A DNA stretch of 29,985 nucleotides from Flavobacteriaceae bacterium UBA5534 (lineage in GTDB: Bacteria; Bacteroidota; Bacteroidia; Flavobacteriales; Flavobacteriaceae), in assembly GCA_002426015.1 (NCBI GenBank), contig DINS01000003.1, positions 32,338 to 62,322 of the forward strand, given 5' to 3'. Below the pieces are notes generated by a model. The model ran no database searches and was not told the origin of the DNA. It saw only the letters and a program-made list of their open reading frames with translations. The translations under genes were made by a program, and so were the position numbers. Below, piece by piece: positions 23,052 through 29,985 of this stretch. Numbering within the stretch: position 1 is the stretch's first letter; the number at the start of each line of letters is the position of its first letter.

Positions 23052-23789
23052 TTAAAACCGTATCGCCAATTTTTGCATCAAACGAAGTACTTCAATATAA
23101 AGCCAGATAAGCGTTACTAAAAGTCCCCAAGTGGCGAGCCATTCTTTGCTTTTTTCGGCATTATGCTTGTGTTTTTCGATGTAATCAAAATCCAATAGTA
23201 AAGCAAAAGAAGCCACAATTGCAGAAATGACTGTAAAAATAATAGCCAGCCACGACGTTCCATAAATAAAAGTATGAATATCAAAAAAGGATAAAATCCA
23301 TGAAATTAAATATACAACACCAATGGTTATAGATGCAGTGATAATGACACTTCGCAATTTTTGTGTGACTTTAATAAGCCGTGTTTGATACAAGACGAGC
23401 ATTACAATAAAAGTGACAATCGTGACTCCAATGGCCTGGTAGGGCATCTCTGGAAAATGTGTTTTGATATAGGCAGAAAAAGCACCTAAAAAACAACCTT
23501 GAGCAATGGCATATAATGGTACCAAAACAGGAGCCCAATCATTTTTAAAAGAAATAATGACACTGATGATAATTGAAGCGATGATGCCTCCCAACGAAAA
23601 CCATTCCATATCAAAACCTTGGTCATGTAGTTTCCATAACCCTACAGTAATGGCCGAAATGATAAGAATGCAAGTGAACGATTTTACAAAAATGCCTGTA
23701 ACAGTCATCTTTGACGAGTCACGAGGTTTTTTATCCCAAAAATAAGAGGTGAATGCTGGGTTGGAGGACGTATAATTGGATAAATTCAT
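23052..23789 (-). CDS. Bax inhibitor-1 / YccA-family membrane protein
   Basis: This 245-residue inner-membrane protein has seven hydrophobic segments (about 31-52, 64-81, 88-106, 116-134, 147-168, 178-198, 217-237). The arrangement matches the Bax inhibitor-1/YccA family, including the N-terminal block NPAFTSYFW and the LDFDYIEK motif after the sixth segment, where the acidic residues tied to pH-dependent calcium leak in BsYetJ are found. The role in flavobacteria is uncertain: ion leak or control of membrane proteolysis (as for E. coli YccA with FtsH) are the known themes. The start overlaps the stop of the upstream minus-strand gene by one base, so the two are co-transcribed. It converges with the BlaI operon across a 78-base gap. 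Confidence 0.9.
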   Translation of the reverse strand: MNLSNYTSSNPAFTSYFWDKKPRDSSKMTVTGIFVKSFTCILIISAITVGLWKLHDQGFDMEWFSLGGIIASIIISVIISFKNDWAPVLVPLYAIAQGCFLGAFSAYIKTHFPEMPYQAIGVTIVTFIVMLVLYQTRLIKVTQKLRSVIITASITIGVVYLISWILSFFDIHTFIYGTSWLAIIFTVISAIVASFALLLDFDYIEKHKHNAEKSKEWLATWGLLVTLIWLYIEVLRLMQKLAIRF

Positions 23790-24667
23790 TACAAACTAAA
23801 TTTGTATCCTAAAGTGATGTCTGTTGAAAAATTACCTTGATTATCTAAAAACGCTGCAAATAATTGATTGTATCCAACAAAAATATAACTGTTGTTGGTT
23901 ATTTTAAAGTCGGCTCCAATGCCAAAAGTAAAAGGAATATCAAAAGCAGTTGTGCTAACTTCTTCAGAAATTAAATCATCATTTTCATCAATAAAACTAA
24001 CGGTTGCTTTAGAAAAATTGAGTGTTGCCAATCGTACATCACCATAAAAACCAAATTTTTCGCAATTGAAGACCCTAAAACGATAGCCAAGTGACAACTC
24101 GGTTGTGGTGTACTTTAATTCATCACTCTCCAATGTATGTCGCACTTGTAAAAAACCAGAATGTCGTGGCATGGTTTTACCTTCAAGAAATTCCAATTCT
24201 GCACCAAAAACACCAGTTTTCACATTGTCATCATTGCTAATAAACGGACTGTTGGTAATGCCTCCAAAAATACCTAGACGCAGTTCGACACTGCTTTTTG
24301 AAACCTGTGACTCATAATTGGTATCAGAGTTACGATTATAACTATCTATATAATTTCGTAAACTGCCCAAAGTAAGATTGACTTTAGCGGCTGATAAACC
24401 CGAAGTCAAATTTTCAAGCGTAGTTTTATACTCTTCTTGATACTTGTTATCGTCATTTTTAGTGTTGATCAACTCCTTGATGTTGTTGTCAGCTGTTCTT
24501 ACAAAATATCGATACTTGCCATCGATGATATTCCATAGTAAATCTAATTGACCATCGATTTCAGTTTTAAGTTGAAGTGTTTCACCATTAACAGTGTAGG
24601 TTTCTTGTGCTATAACAGATGAATAACCAAATAAAAGGAACAAAATCAGAAGTAATTTTTTCATCAC
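23789..24667 (-). CDS. Predicted outer-membrane beta-barrel protein, unknown function
   Basis: This 292-residue protein has signal peptide LLLILFLLFGYSSVIAQ (cleavage near residue 21). The first 120 mature residues are polar and probably helical. From about residue 125 alternating strands appear (VELRLGIFGGI, ELEFLEG, TTELSLGYRFRVF, FGIGADFKI, YIFVGYNQLF), ending in DITLGYKFSL with the aromatic-plus-hydrophobic ending usual for barrels. I do not recognise a named family. The start could be either of two adjacent ATG codons (MMKK). It lies 50 bases after the GT2 gene and overlaps the Bax inhibitor gene start by one base, in a minus-strand operon of membrane and envelope proteins. Confidence 0.75.
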   Translation of the reverse strand: MMKKLLLILFLLFGYSSVIAQETYTVNGETLQLKTEIDGQLDLLWNIIDGKYRYFVRTADNNIKELINTKNDDNKYQEEYKTTLENLTSGLSAAKVNLTLGSLRNYIDSYNRNSDTNYESQVSKSSVELRLGIFGGITNSPFISNDDNVKTGVFGAELEFLEGKTMPRHSGFLQVRHTLESDELKYTTTELSLGYRFRVFNCEKFGFYGDVRLATLNFSKATVSFIDENDDLISEEVSTTAFDIPFTFGIGADFKITNNSYIFVGYNQLFAAFLDNQGNFSTDITLGYKFSL

Positions 24668-24717
24668 GATTCAGGATTACAATTAGGTAAATCTAACAAA
24701 AATAAATGATAAAAGCA

Positions 24718-25845
24718 CTATTTGGAATATGCTCTATCTTTCCATTTATAACCTTTAAAAACAGATATAAATACGATATAAATACTAAATAATGGATACA
24801 CAAAAAAACTAACGAGGTAGCTTTTTAAAGCTTCTTTTTGATTGAAAAAGGTTGCGGCTTTATATATTAGGAGTACGTCAATTCCGAATTTAATCGTAAG
24901 GATATAGAGTAAAACTTGCCATTTTATAATACCAGCCAGCCATAACAGTCCGAAAACCATTAAGCCACCATTCATTAAAAAAACAATAATGCCAACCAAT
25001 TTGCCAAACCAATTGTAAGCACTTGTTTTGGCAGCCCAACGTACGCGCTGATTTTTTAGACTTTTCCAAGTTGGTTGAGGTTGTGTTGTAACAATGGCAT
25101 GTTCGCATTTTAGATATTTAACTTTGGATTTGTAGTTTACAACGGCCTTTTCAAGTAAAAAAATGTCGTCACCACTGGCTATATCAGAATTGCCATGAAA
25201 CCCGTTAAGATTCTTAAAAAGCGTTTTCTTATAAGCTAAATTAGCGCCATTGCATAGAAATGGACGATTCATACCAAAGCCACCAATGGTAGATCCTTGT
25301 AAACTTAAGATGTCCAGTAATTGAAAATGCTCCAAAAAGCCATTGGTTTTAGAATAAGTCAAAGGGCCAGCGATCAGCTCACAATCATCACGCTGAATGC
25401 ATTCGTCAAAACTATCGAGCCAAAATTTAGGCAACACACAATCGGCATCTGTAGTAACAATCCAATCATGTTTTGCTTTAGAAATAGCTGAAGTAATCGC
25501 ATCTTTTTTGGGCGAATTGGATGTTCGCTTGTTTTTAATAATCGAAATGTCAGTTCGAGTGTCCTGATGTATTCGGAATGTATCGAGAACCTTAACCGAT
25601 TCATCTTCAGATTCGTCATCAACAAAAACAATTTCAAACAATTCCTTCGGATAGTTCAATTCAGAAATAGATTTTAAAAGTTCGGGCAATGGTTCGGCTT
25701 CGTTTCTGAAAGGGACAATAACGGTAAATTTCGTTTTTGCAGGAATGTCTTTTAAGTTGAACAATTTTACCTTATCAAACCCAACAATCAAAAACCCAAT
25801 TAAAATAAGATAAGCAAAGGTGATAAGTACAGCGATGAAGGTCAT
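24718..25845 (-). CDS. Membrane-anchored GT2-family glycosyltransferase
   Basis: This 375-residue transferase moves a sugar from a nucleotide-sugar donor. An N-terminal membrane helix (about 1-22) precedes a GT-A domain with FTVIVPFRNEAEPLPELL at 40-57, FVDDESEDES near 74-83, the metal-binding DAD at 133-135 (WIVTTDADC), an acidic ASGDD block (223-227) and the Q-R-x-R-W motif (QRVRW, 266-270) seen in processive or polyprenol-type GT2 enzymes. Three C-terminal membrane helices follow (about 281-303, 308-330, 343-365). The preceding gene encodes a flippase-like membrane protein and overlaps it by four bases, so the pair probably makes and handles a lipid-linked sugar or glycolipid of the envelope. 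Donor and acceptor are unknown. Confidence 0.9.
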   Translation of the reverse strand: MTFIAVLITFAYLILIGFLIVGFDKVKLFNLKDIPAKTKFTVIVPFRNEAEPLPELLKSISELNYPKELFEIVFVDDESEDESVKVLDTFRIHQDTRTDISIIKNKRTSNSPKKDAITSAISKAKHDWIVTTDADCVLPKFWLDSFDECIQRDDCELIAGPLTYSKTNGFLEHFQLLDILSLQGSTIGGFGMNRPFLCNGANLAYKKTLFKNLNGFHGNSDIASGDDIFLLEKAVVNYKSKVKYLKCEHAIVTTQPQPTWKSLKNQRVRWAAKTSAYNWFGKLVGIIVFLMNGGLMVFGLLWLAGIIKWQVLLYILTIKFGIDVLLIYKAATFFNQKEALKSYLVSFFVYPLFSIYIVFISVFKGYKWKDRAYSK

Positions 25846-26819
25846 TCGGTTTGTTCTTTAGAGAAGTTAAAGTTAAGTACATAATAACTGCCAAACACAC
25901 TTGGCAGCACAAAATTGAGCAGCCACATTATCATTATGATGCTCAAAATTGTAAGCTCATTGACACCAATTAATGAAAACAAATATACAGCTACACCGCT
26001 TTTAATAACCACATCAAATATAAAAACGGAAGGAATAACAGAAGATAGTAAATACATAGATGTAATCACCATCATGGCATTTGGGTAACTAATGCTAACA
26101 CCAAAAATGTGCAGGAGGTAATACAGCTGAAACGAAAAAATAAAGTATCGTAGCACAGAAAACACTACAGTTTTGAAAATTATTGTTTTACGGATGTTTT
26201 TAATAAAATCGATAATTTTTTTAATCGAAAAGCCTTTAATTTCAAAAGCTTTATGTTGTAAACTAAACAGAAAAAATGCACCGACCAACATTAAAAGAGT
26301 CAACGCATAAAGTGCTTTCTTAAAGTCTATCTCCAAATGATATTGTGTCATAAAAAAGAGCAACCCAATGATTCCAAAAACCGTAGTTACTGCCATTTGC
26401 ATCATGTTACTGACCAAATTGAGAAGCATTACTTTTTTTCTCAACTCTGACGGATAATAAATAGCTTTTGCACCATATTCGCCAATTCGGTTTGGGGTAA
26501 ATAACGAAGCAGTAAGTGCACCCAAACTTTGCTCCAGCCCAGTTTTGAATGAAATTTTGGTAATTGAACTAACTAAATTGTGCCACTTTAAGATTTCAAA
26601 AAACCAGTTAAAAATGCTTAAAAACAACAAAAACAGAATGTTTTTAAGCGAAAACACTTCTTTTTTGTTCAAAAAATCAACAAAAACTCTAAAATCCAAT
26701 GTTTCGTTTTCTATTAATTTTAAATAGATAAAATAAAAAGCACCAACAACTATGCTTAATTTAATAAGCACAACAAAGAATTGTTTAGTTTTGTAAGATA
26801 GGCTATCTAACATCATCAC
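25842..26819 (-). CDS. Flippase-like / lysylphosphatidylglycerol synthase transmembrane domain protein
   Basis: This 325-residue integral membrane protein is of the UPF0104 type, the domain that forms the flippase part of MprF. It has about eight hydrophobic segments and the family motif TPNRIGEYGAK (108-118). There is no C-terminal aminoacyl-transfer domain, so lipid lysinylation is not implied. Such stand-alone proteins often accompany glycosyltransferases and are thought to move glycolipids. The stop overlaps the GT2 start as ATGA, supporting a two-gene unit. Three ATG codons open the frame (MMMLD) and the exact start is uncertain. Its 5' end is only 23 bases from the divergent barrel gene, so promoters of the two must overlap coding DNA. 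Confidence 0.88.
   Translation of the reverse strand: MMMLDSLSYKTKQFFVVLIKLSIVVGAFYFIYLKLIENETLDFRVFVDFLNKKEVFSLKNILFLLFLSIFNWFFEILKWHNLVSSITKISFKTGLEQSLGALTASLFTPNRIGEYGAKAIYYPSELRKKVMLLNLVSNMMQMAVTTVFGIIGLLFFMTQYHLEIDFKKALYALTLLMLVGAFFLFSLQHKAFEIKGFSIKKIIDFIKNIRKTIIFKTVVFSVLRYFIFSFQLYYLLHIFGVSISYPNAMMVITSMYLLSSVIPSVFIFDVVIKSGVAVYLFSLIGVNELTILSIIMIMWLLNFVLPSVFGSYYVLNFNFSKEQTE
26786..26793 (+). promoter_or_regulatory. Possible -7 box for the 26843 gene, inside the divergent gene
   Basis: TAGTTTTG fits TAnnTTTG exactly, 49 bases before the ATG, but no TTG is seen at -33. It lies within the first codons of the opposing gene, the only space available because the intergenic gap is 23 bases. Confidence 0.35.
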
Positions 26820-26842
26820 AAATTAAACCAAATATTATTAAT

Positions 26843-27469
26843 ATGAAGTCAAAGTTTAAACAATATATAGTCATAATTCTAACACTCAATTTTGGTTTAG
26901 TGTCGTTTTCGCAAAGTGAAACCCAAAGGATAAAAGCCCAAATTTCAGTAGGTGTTAATAGCCCTTCTTCTGGTGGATTTGTATCACCTTTTGAAGCAAA
27001 ACCGGTTAATTTCCCAACAGTTAATCTGGGAATTCAGTATATGTTCAAAGAACAATTGGGAGTCAAATTAGATTATGGTTTCAGCAGATTTTCGAGTGCA
27101 GACGATTCTCCAGAATTTAAAGACAATTATAGCAGAGTCAATGCACAATTTGTATTTGATGCCACAAAAACACTCGCTTTTTTACCACAGCGTATTGGTG
27201 TTGTTGGTCATGCTGGACCAGGTTATTCGTTTGTAAAACCACTTGGCGATTATGTCGATAATAAGCTCTCGTTTTTTAATGTTATGGCTGGTGTAGAGTT
27301 TCATTATGGAATAAATGAGCGGCTTTCGGTATTTGCTGATGCATCATATATTTACGGATTAGCAAAAGATTTTGACCCAATGGTTGAAGGCTATGGTTCG
27401 TTTAATGGAAACCTATTTACACTAACTTTTGGAGTTTCTTTTTCTTTAAGTGGTTGTCAATATTGTTAA
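26843..27469 (+). CDS. Outer-membrane beta-barrel protein, OmpA-N-terminal-like
   Basis: This 208-residue protein has a signal peptide (QYIVIILTLNFGLVSFSQ, cleavage near residue 24) and an eight-strand barrel pattern: AQISVGVNSPS, PTVNLGIQYMFKEQLGVKLD, SRVNAQFVFDA, GVVGHAGPGYSFVKPLG, FFNVMAGVEFHYGINERLSV, LFTLTFGVSFSL. It resembles the N-terminal barrel of flavobacterial OmpA-like proteins but stops where the peptidoglycan-binding OmpA C-terminal domain would begin, so it cannot tether the cell wall. The last residues, SGCQYC, give a CxxC pair at the very C-terminus. ruvC starts three bases after the stop codon and is probably read from the same transcript. Confidence 0.82.
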   Translation: MKSKFKQYIVIILTLNFGLVSFSQSETQRIKAQISVGVNSPSSGGFVSPFEAKPVNFPTVNLGIQYMFKEQLGVKLDYGFSRFSSADDSPEFKDNYSRVNAQFVFDATKTLAFLPQRIGVVGHAGPGYSFVKPLGDYVDNKLSFFNVMAGVEFHYGINERLSVFADASYIYGLAKDFDPMVEGYGSFNGNLFTLTFGVSFSLSGCQYC

Positions 27470-27472
27470 CTA

Positions 27473-28027
27473 ATGGCTAAAGAAAAAATAATTTTAGGTA
27501 TCGATCCAGGAACAACCATTATGGGTTTTGGGCTCATAAAAGTGGTCGGAAAAACGATGCAGTTTATGCAATTGAATGAGTTGGATTTAAAAAAATACGA
27601 TGACCATTACCTTAAACTCAAACTTATTTTTGAACGCACCATTGAATTGATTGACACGCATCATCCAGACGAAATAGCCATTGAAGCACCTTTTTTTGGT
27701 AAGAACGTACAAAGTATGTTGAAACTAGGTCGCGCTCAAGGAGTCGCGATGGCAGCTGGTTTAAGCAGAGAAATTCCAATCACAGAATATTCGCCAAAGA
27801 AGATAAAAATGGCAATTACAGGAAATGGTAATGCAAGTAAAGAGCAAGTAGCAAAAATGCTGCAAAGCTTACTTGGACTTAAAACACTACCCAAAAATCT
27901 CGATGCAACAGATGGATTAGCAGCTGCTGTGTGTCATTTTTATAATGAAGGTAAAGTAGAGATTGGTAAAAGTTATACAGGTTGGGCAGCTTTTGTAAAG
28001 CAGAATGAAGATAGAGTTAAGAAATAA
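27473..28027 (+). CDS. ruvC: Crossover junction endodeoxyribonuclease RuvC
   Basis: This 184-residue Holliday-junction resolvase nicks four-way junctions in homologous recombination and repair, with RuvA/RuvB migrating the branch. The catalytic acidic residues can be placed: Asp11 (LGIDPGTT), Glu71 (IAIEAPFFGKN), and Asp144 and Asp147 (NLDATDGLAAAVCHFY). The conserved block QSMLKLGRAQGVAMAAG (80-96) is present. Length and domain are normal. The stop TAA shares its last base with the ATG of hemW, so the two genes are coupled, an order I know from other Flavobacteriaceae. Confidence 0.95.
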   Translation: MAKEKIILGIDPGTTIMGFGLIKVVGKTMQFMQLNELDLKKYDDHYLKLKLIFERTIELIDTHHPDEIAIEAPFFGKNVQSMLKLGRAQGVAMAAGLSREIPITEYSPKKIKMAITGNGNASKEQVAKMLQSLLGLKTLPKNLDATDGLAAAVCHFYNEGKVEIGKSYTGWAAFVKQNEDRVKK

Positions 28028-29205
28028 TGTCAGGAATCTACATCCATATTCCATTTTGCAAACAAGCTTGTCATTACTGTGACTTTCATTTTTCAACGTC
28101 ATTAAAGAAGAAAGATGAACTAATCAACGCATTGGTTAAAGAGTTGATGTTGCGCAAGGATGAATTCAAAAACCAAACCGTAAAAACCATCTATTTTGGA
28201 GGAGGCACGCCAAGTTTATTGACGATTGACGAATTACGATTTTTGATTGATGAAGTTTACAAAAATTATGATGTTGCAGACAATCCAGAAATCACTCTAG
28301 AAGCCAATCCAGATGATTTAATTTTAAACGAACTGTCACCTCGAGCGCAGTCGAGAGGTCTCACAAGCAGCTCTATTTTTGAAGATTACCTAAAAGTCGG
28401 AATCAACCGTTTAAGCATAGGCATCCAATCTTTTTTTGAAGCCGATTTAAAACTGATGAATCGTGCACACAATGCAAAAGAAGCGAAACAATGTTTAGAA
28501 GAAGCAACAAAGCATTTTCAAAATATTTCTGTCGATTTAATTTATGGAATTCCTGGTTTGAGCAATGATCATTGGATTGAAAATATCGAAACTGCTTTGT
28601 CTTTCAACATTCCGCATATTTCAAGTTATGCTTTGACGGTTGAACCAAAAACCGCATTGGAATCCTTCATCAAAAAAGGGATTATAAAAAATGTAGATGA
28701 TGATTTGGCGCAAGAACAATTTCATATATTGATTGAAAAACTTGAAGAAGCTGGATTTGTGCATTACGAACTGTCCAATTTTGGAAAACCAGAGTATTTT
28801 AGTAAAAATAATTCCGCCTATTGGCAAGGAAAACCCTATTTGGGTATTGGGCCTTCAGCACATTCCTTCAATGGAAACGAGCGTGGTTGGAATGTGAGAA
28901 ACAATTCAAAATATATCAAATCGTTAGAAGAAAATATACTACCAATAGAATCTGAAACACTGTCCACAACCGATAAATACAATGAATACGTGATGACAGG
29001 CTTACGAACTATCTGGGGCGTTTCGTTAGAAAAAGTGGAACAAGATTTTGGACAGCACTATAAAAAGTATCTTTTGGAACAATCCCAAAAACATATTGAC
29101 GAACATTTGTTGTATCTTGATAACGACAAATTACTCGTCACTAAAAAAGGAAAATTTTTAAGCGATGGTATCGCTTCTGACTTGTTTAAACTTAATTTAT
29201 CTTGA
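28027..29205 (+). CDS. hemW: HemW-type radical SAM protein (heme chaperone, HemN-like)
   Basis: This 392-residue protein has the radical SAM cluster motif CKQACHYCDF: Cys11, Cys15 and Cys18, with Phe20 where true oxygen-independent coproporphyrinogen oxidases (HemN) have a fourth cysteine. That marks it as HemW, a heme-trafficking protein. YFGGGTPSLL (56-65) is the SAM-binding glycine motif, and NRLSIGIQSF and GIGPSAHSFNG are family landmarks. The HemN C-terminal domain follows (EYVMTGLRTIWGVSLE). The oddity is a run near residues 103-116 (LSPRAQSRGLTSSS) encoded by a REP-like palindrome; family members usually have a shorter link between ANPDD and INRLSIG. The frame is intact. The stop overlaps the TTG start of the next gene. 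Confidence 0.93.
   Translation: MSGIYIHIPFCKQACHYCDFHFSTSLKKKDELINALVKELMLRKDEFKNQTVKTIYFGGGTPSLLTIDELRFLIDEVYKNYDVADNPEITLEANPDDLILNELSPRAQSRGLTSSSIFEDYLKVGINRLSIGIQSFFEADLKLMNRAHNAKEAKQCLEEATKHFQNISVDLIYGIPGLSNDHWIENIETALSFNIPHISSYALTVEPKTALESFIKKGIIKNVDDDLAQEQFHILIEKLEEAGFVHYELSNFGKPEYFSKNNSAYWQGKPYLGIGPSAHSFNGNERGWNVRNNSKYIKSLEENILPIESETLSTTDKYNEYVMTGLRTIWGVSLEKVEQDFGQHYKKYLLEQSQKHIDEHLLYLDNDKLLVTKKGKFLSDGIASDLFKLNLS
28333..28364 (+). repeat. REP-like palindromic repeat within hemW
   Basis: The stretch beginning CTGTCACCTCGAGCGCAGTC and ending GTCTCAC is a variant of a short repeat I remember as common in Bacteroidota spacers (form TGTCATCCTGAGCGCAGTCG...GATCTCA). CTCGA (28340-28344) and TCGAG (28351-28355) form a stem around GCGCAG. 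Here it is read in frame as coding sequence. It occurs once in this window, so the family identification relies on memory. Confidence 0.6.
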
Positions 29206-29951
29206 TTGCAACAATTCAATACAACTCAAAAAAGCTTCAAATAGACTTATCAAAACCGTTGGATATTTCGATTCCAATGCGAGCGTCAAAAAGTAACGTC
29301 AACGCTTGGTATTTGGAGGAACCAAAAATAGAACCTGTGAAATTTGATGATTGGACTGGGAGTGTTTCAGAAGGTGCAGATGTCAATTTTAACAATATTA
29401 TGTTCAATCCTCACGCTCATGGAACGCATACAGAATGTGTTGGTCATATAACGAAAGAAGTACATTCCATCAATAAAAATTTAAAACAGTTTTTCTTTTT
29501 GGCTGAAGTGATTACCGTAGCTCCAGAAGTTATTGATGGTGATTTTGTGATTTCAAAAAAGCAAATTCAGTCAGCACTTGGCAATAAAAAAAGAGATGCT
29601 GTAGTACTGCGAACGCTTCCAAATATGAAGGACAAATTGTCCAAACAGTATTCGAATACAAATCCAACCTATCTTTTAGAAGAAGCGGCAAATTATCTAA
29701 AATCTAAAGATGTCAAACATCTGTTAATCGATTTGCCAAGCGTCGATAAAGAAAAGGATCAAGGAAAATTGTTGGCTCATAATGCGTTTTGGAATACGAA
29801 AGGAAAAATAAGAATGGATGCAACGATTACCGAATTCATTTATGTGCCGAATAAGGTGAAAGATGGAACTTACCTGCTCAATCTTCAAATTGCACCTTTC
29901 GAGAATGATGCGACTCCAAGTAAGCCTGTTTTATATAAAATTTTGGAATGA
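29202..29951 (+). CDS. Cyclase-family (kynurenine formamidase-like) metal-dependent hydrolase
   Basis: This 249-residue protein belongs to the cyclase/KynB-like fold (LSKPLDISIPM near the start, FNPHAHGTHTECVGH at 68-82). The usual metal motif HxGTHxDxPxH is altered: the GTH and final His82 remain, but the Asp is Glu78, the Pro is Val80, and the first His is shifted by one to His71 or His73. This may be a subfamily form and kynurenine specificity should not be assumed. The predicted start is TTG at 29202, overlapping the hemW stop as TTGA. The next ATG in frame would remove 25 residues including the conserved N-terminal strand, so TTG is preferred. It is coupled to hemW and to the next gene (ATGA overlap). 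Confidence 0.82.
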   Translation: MIATIQYNSKKLQIDLSKPLDISIPMRASKSNVNAWYLEEPKIEPVKFDDWTGSVSEGADVNFNNIMFNPHAHGTHTECVGHITKEVHSINKNLKQFFFLAEVITVAPEVIDGDFVISKKQIQSALGNKKRDAVVLRTLPNMKDKLSKQYSNTNPTYLLEEAANYLKSKDVKHLLIDLPSVDKEKDQGKLLAHNAFWNTKGKIRMDATITEFIYVPNKVKDGTYLLNLQIAPFENDATPSKPVLYKILE

Positions 29952-29985
29952 TTACAATTTCAACTGATAAAGAAAAGCTCCAAAT
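29948..29985 (+). CDS. Start of a gene cut by the window end, possibly a GNAT acetyltransferase
   Basis: An ATG overlapping the preceding stop (ATGA) opens a frame reading MITISTDKEKLQ to the window edge. Flavobacterial GNAT N-acetyltransferases often begin this way (TDK.LL or TDKxKL, followed by a helix), but 12 residues are too few to identify a family. The overlap supports a genuine start. Confidence 0.45.
   Translation, partial: MITISTDKEKLQ

Noticed and set aside
1..29985. CRISPR array, insertion sequence, prophage or rRNA genes
   Set aside because: No regularly spaced repeats, transposase, integrase, phage structural gene or rRNA sequence was recognised on either strand.

Overview
The window comes from a member of the Bacteroidota, almost certainly a Flavobacteriaceae bacterium (probably marine; genus not resolvable by eye). 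The evidence is low GC with A/T-rich spacers, promoters with the Bacteroidota -7 box TAnnTTTG (upstream of tRNA-Asp, the BlaI gene and a small RNA candidate), SusC/SusD proteins with FecI/FecR regulators, many signal-peptide lipoproteins, and the dnaE-trxA neighbourhood.

Layout. 1-3005: the 3' end of dnaE, then trxA, a ClpP paralogue and a DUF58 protein. 3087-3160: tRNA-Asp(GTC) with a promoter and terminator. 3480-14689: an eight-gene same-strand cluster: FecI-like sigma factor, FecR-like anti-sigma factor, SusC-type TonB-dependent transporter with an STN signalling domain, SusD-like lipoprotein, two PKD/YWTD-propeller lipoproteins, a secreted cyanophycinase and a secreted M20 (carboxypeptidase G2-like) peptidase. 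14993-18270: a 55-residue exported peptide, a TPR sensor histidine kinase with its LuxR-type response regulator, and behind them a paired inverted-repeat site, a -7 box and a terminator that look like a regulated small RNA gene. 18303-22973: a BlaI-type repressor with three palindromic operators, an M56 (BlaR1-like) membrane peptidase carrying two TonB-C-like domains, a TPR protein and a small lipoprotein that resembles one TonB-C-like domain. 22974-26819 (minus strand): flippase-like membrane protein, GT2 glycosyltransferase, predicted beta-barrel protein, Bax inhibitor-1 family protein. 26843-29985: a barrel protein, ruvC, hemW, a cyclase-family hydrolase and the first codons of another gene.

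The standout is 3480-14689. Its parts form a coherent route for scavenging cyanophycin, the multi-L-arginyl-poly-L-aspartate storage polymer made mainly by cyanobacteria. Surface lipoproteins and SusD would hold the polymer or its fragments, SusC would import them, cyanophycinase would cut the chain to beta-Asp-Arg dipeptides, and the M20 enzyme would split the dipeptides. FecI/FecR together with the STN domain of SusC would switch the locus on when substrate is bound. The cyanophycinase keeps the nucleophile and the substrate-binding residues I remember from the structurally studied enzyme. The M20 protein keeps every zinc ligand. The overall function is inferred from gene content and order, not demonstrated.

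Other points of note are a palindromic REP-like repeat read in frame inside hemW, a hydrophobic tail on the sigma factor, and the small RNA candidate. I saw no insertion sequence, CRISPR array, rRNA or prophage.
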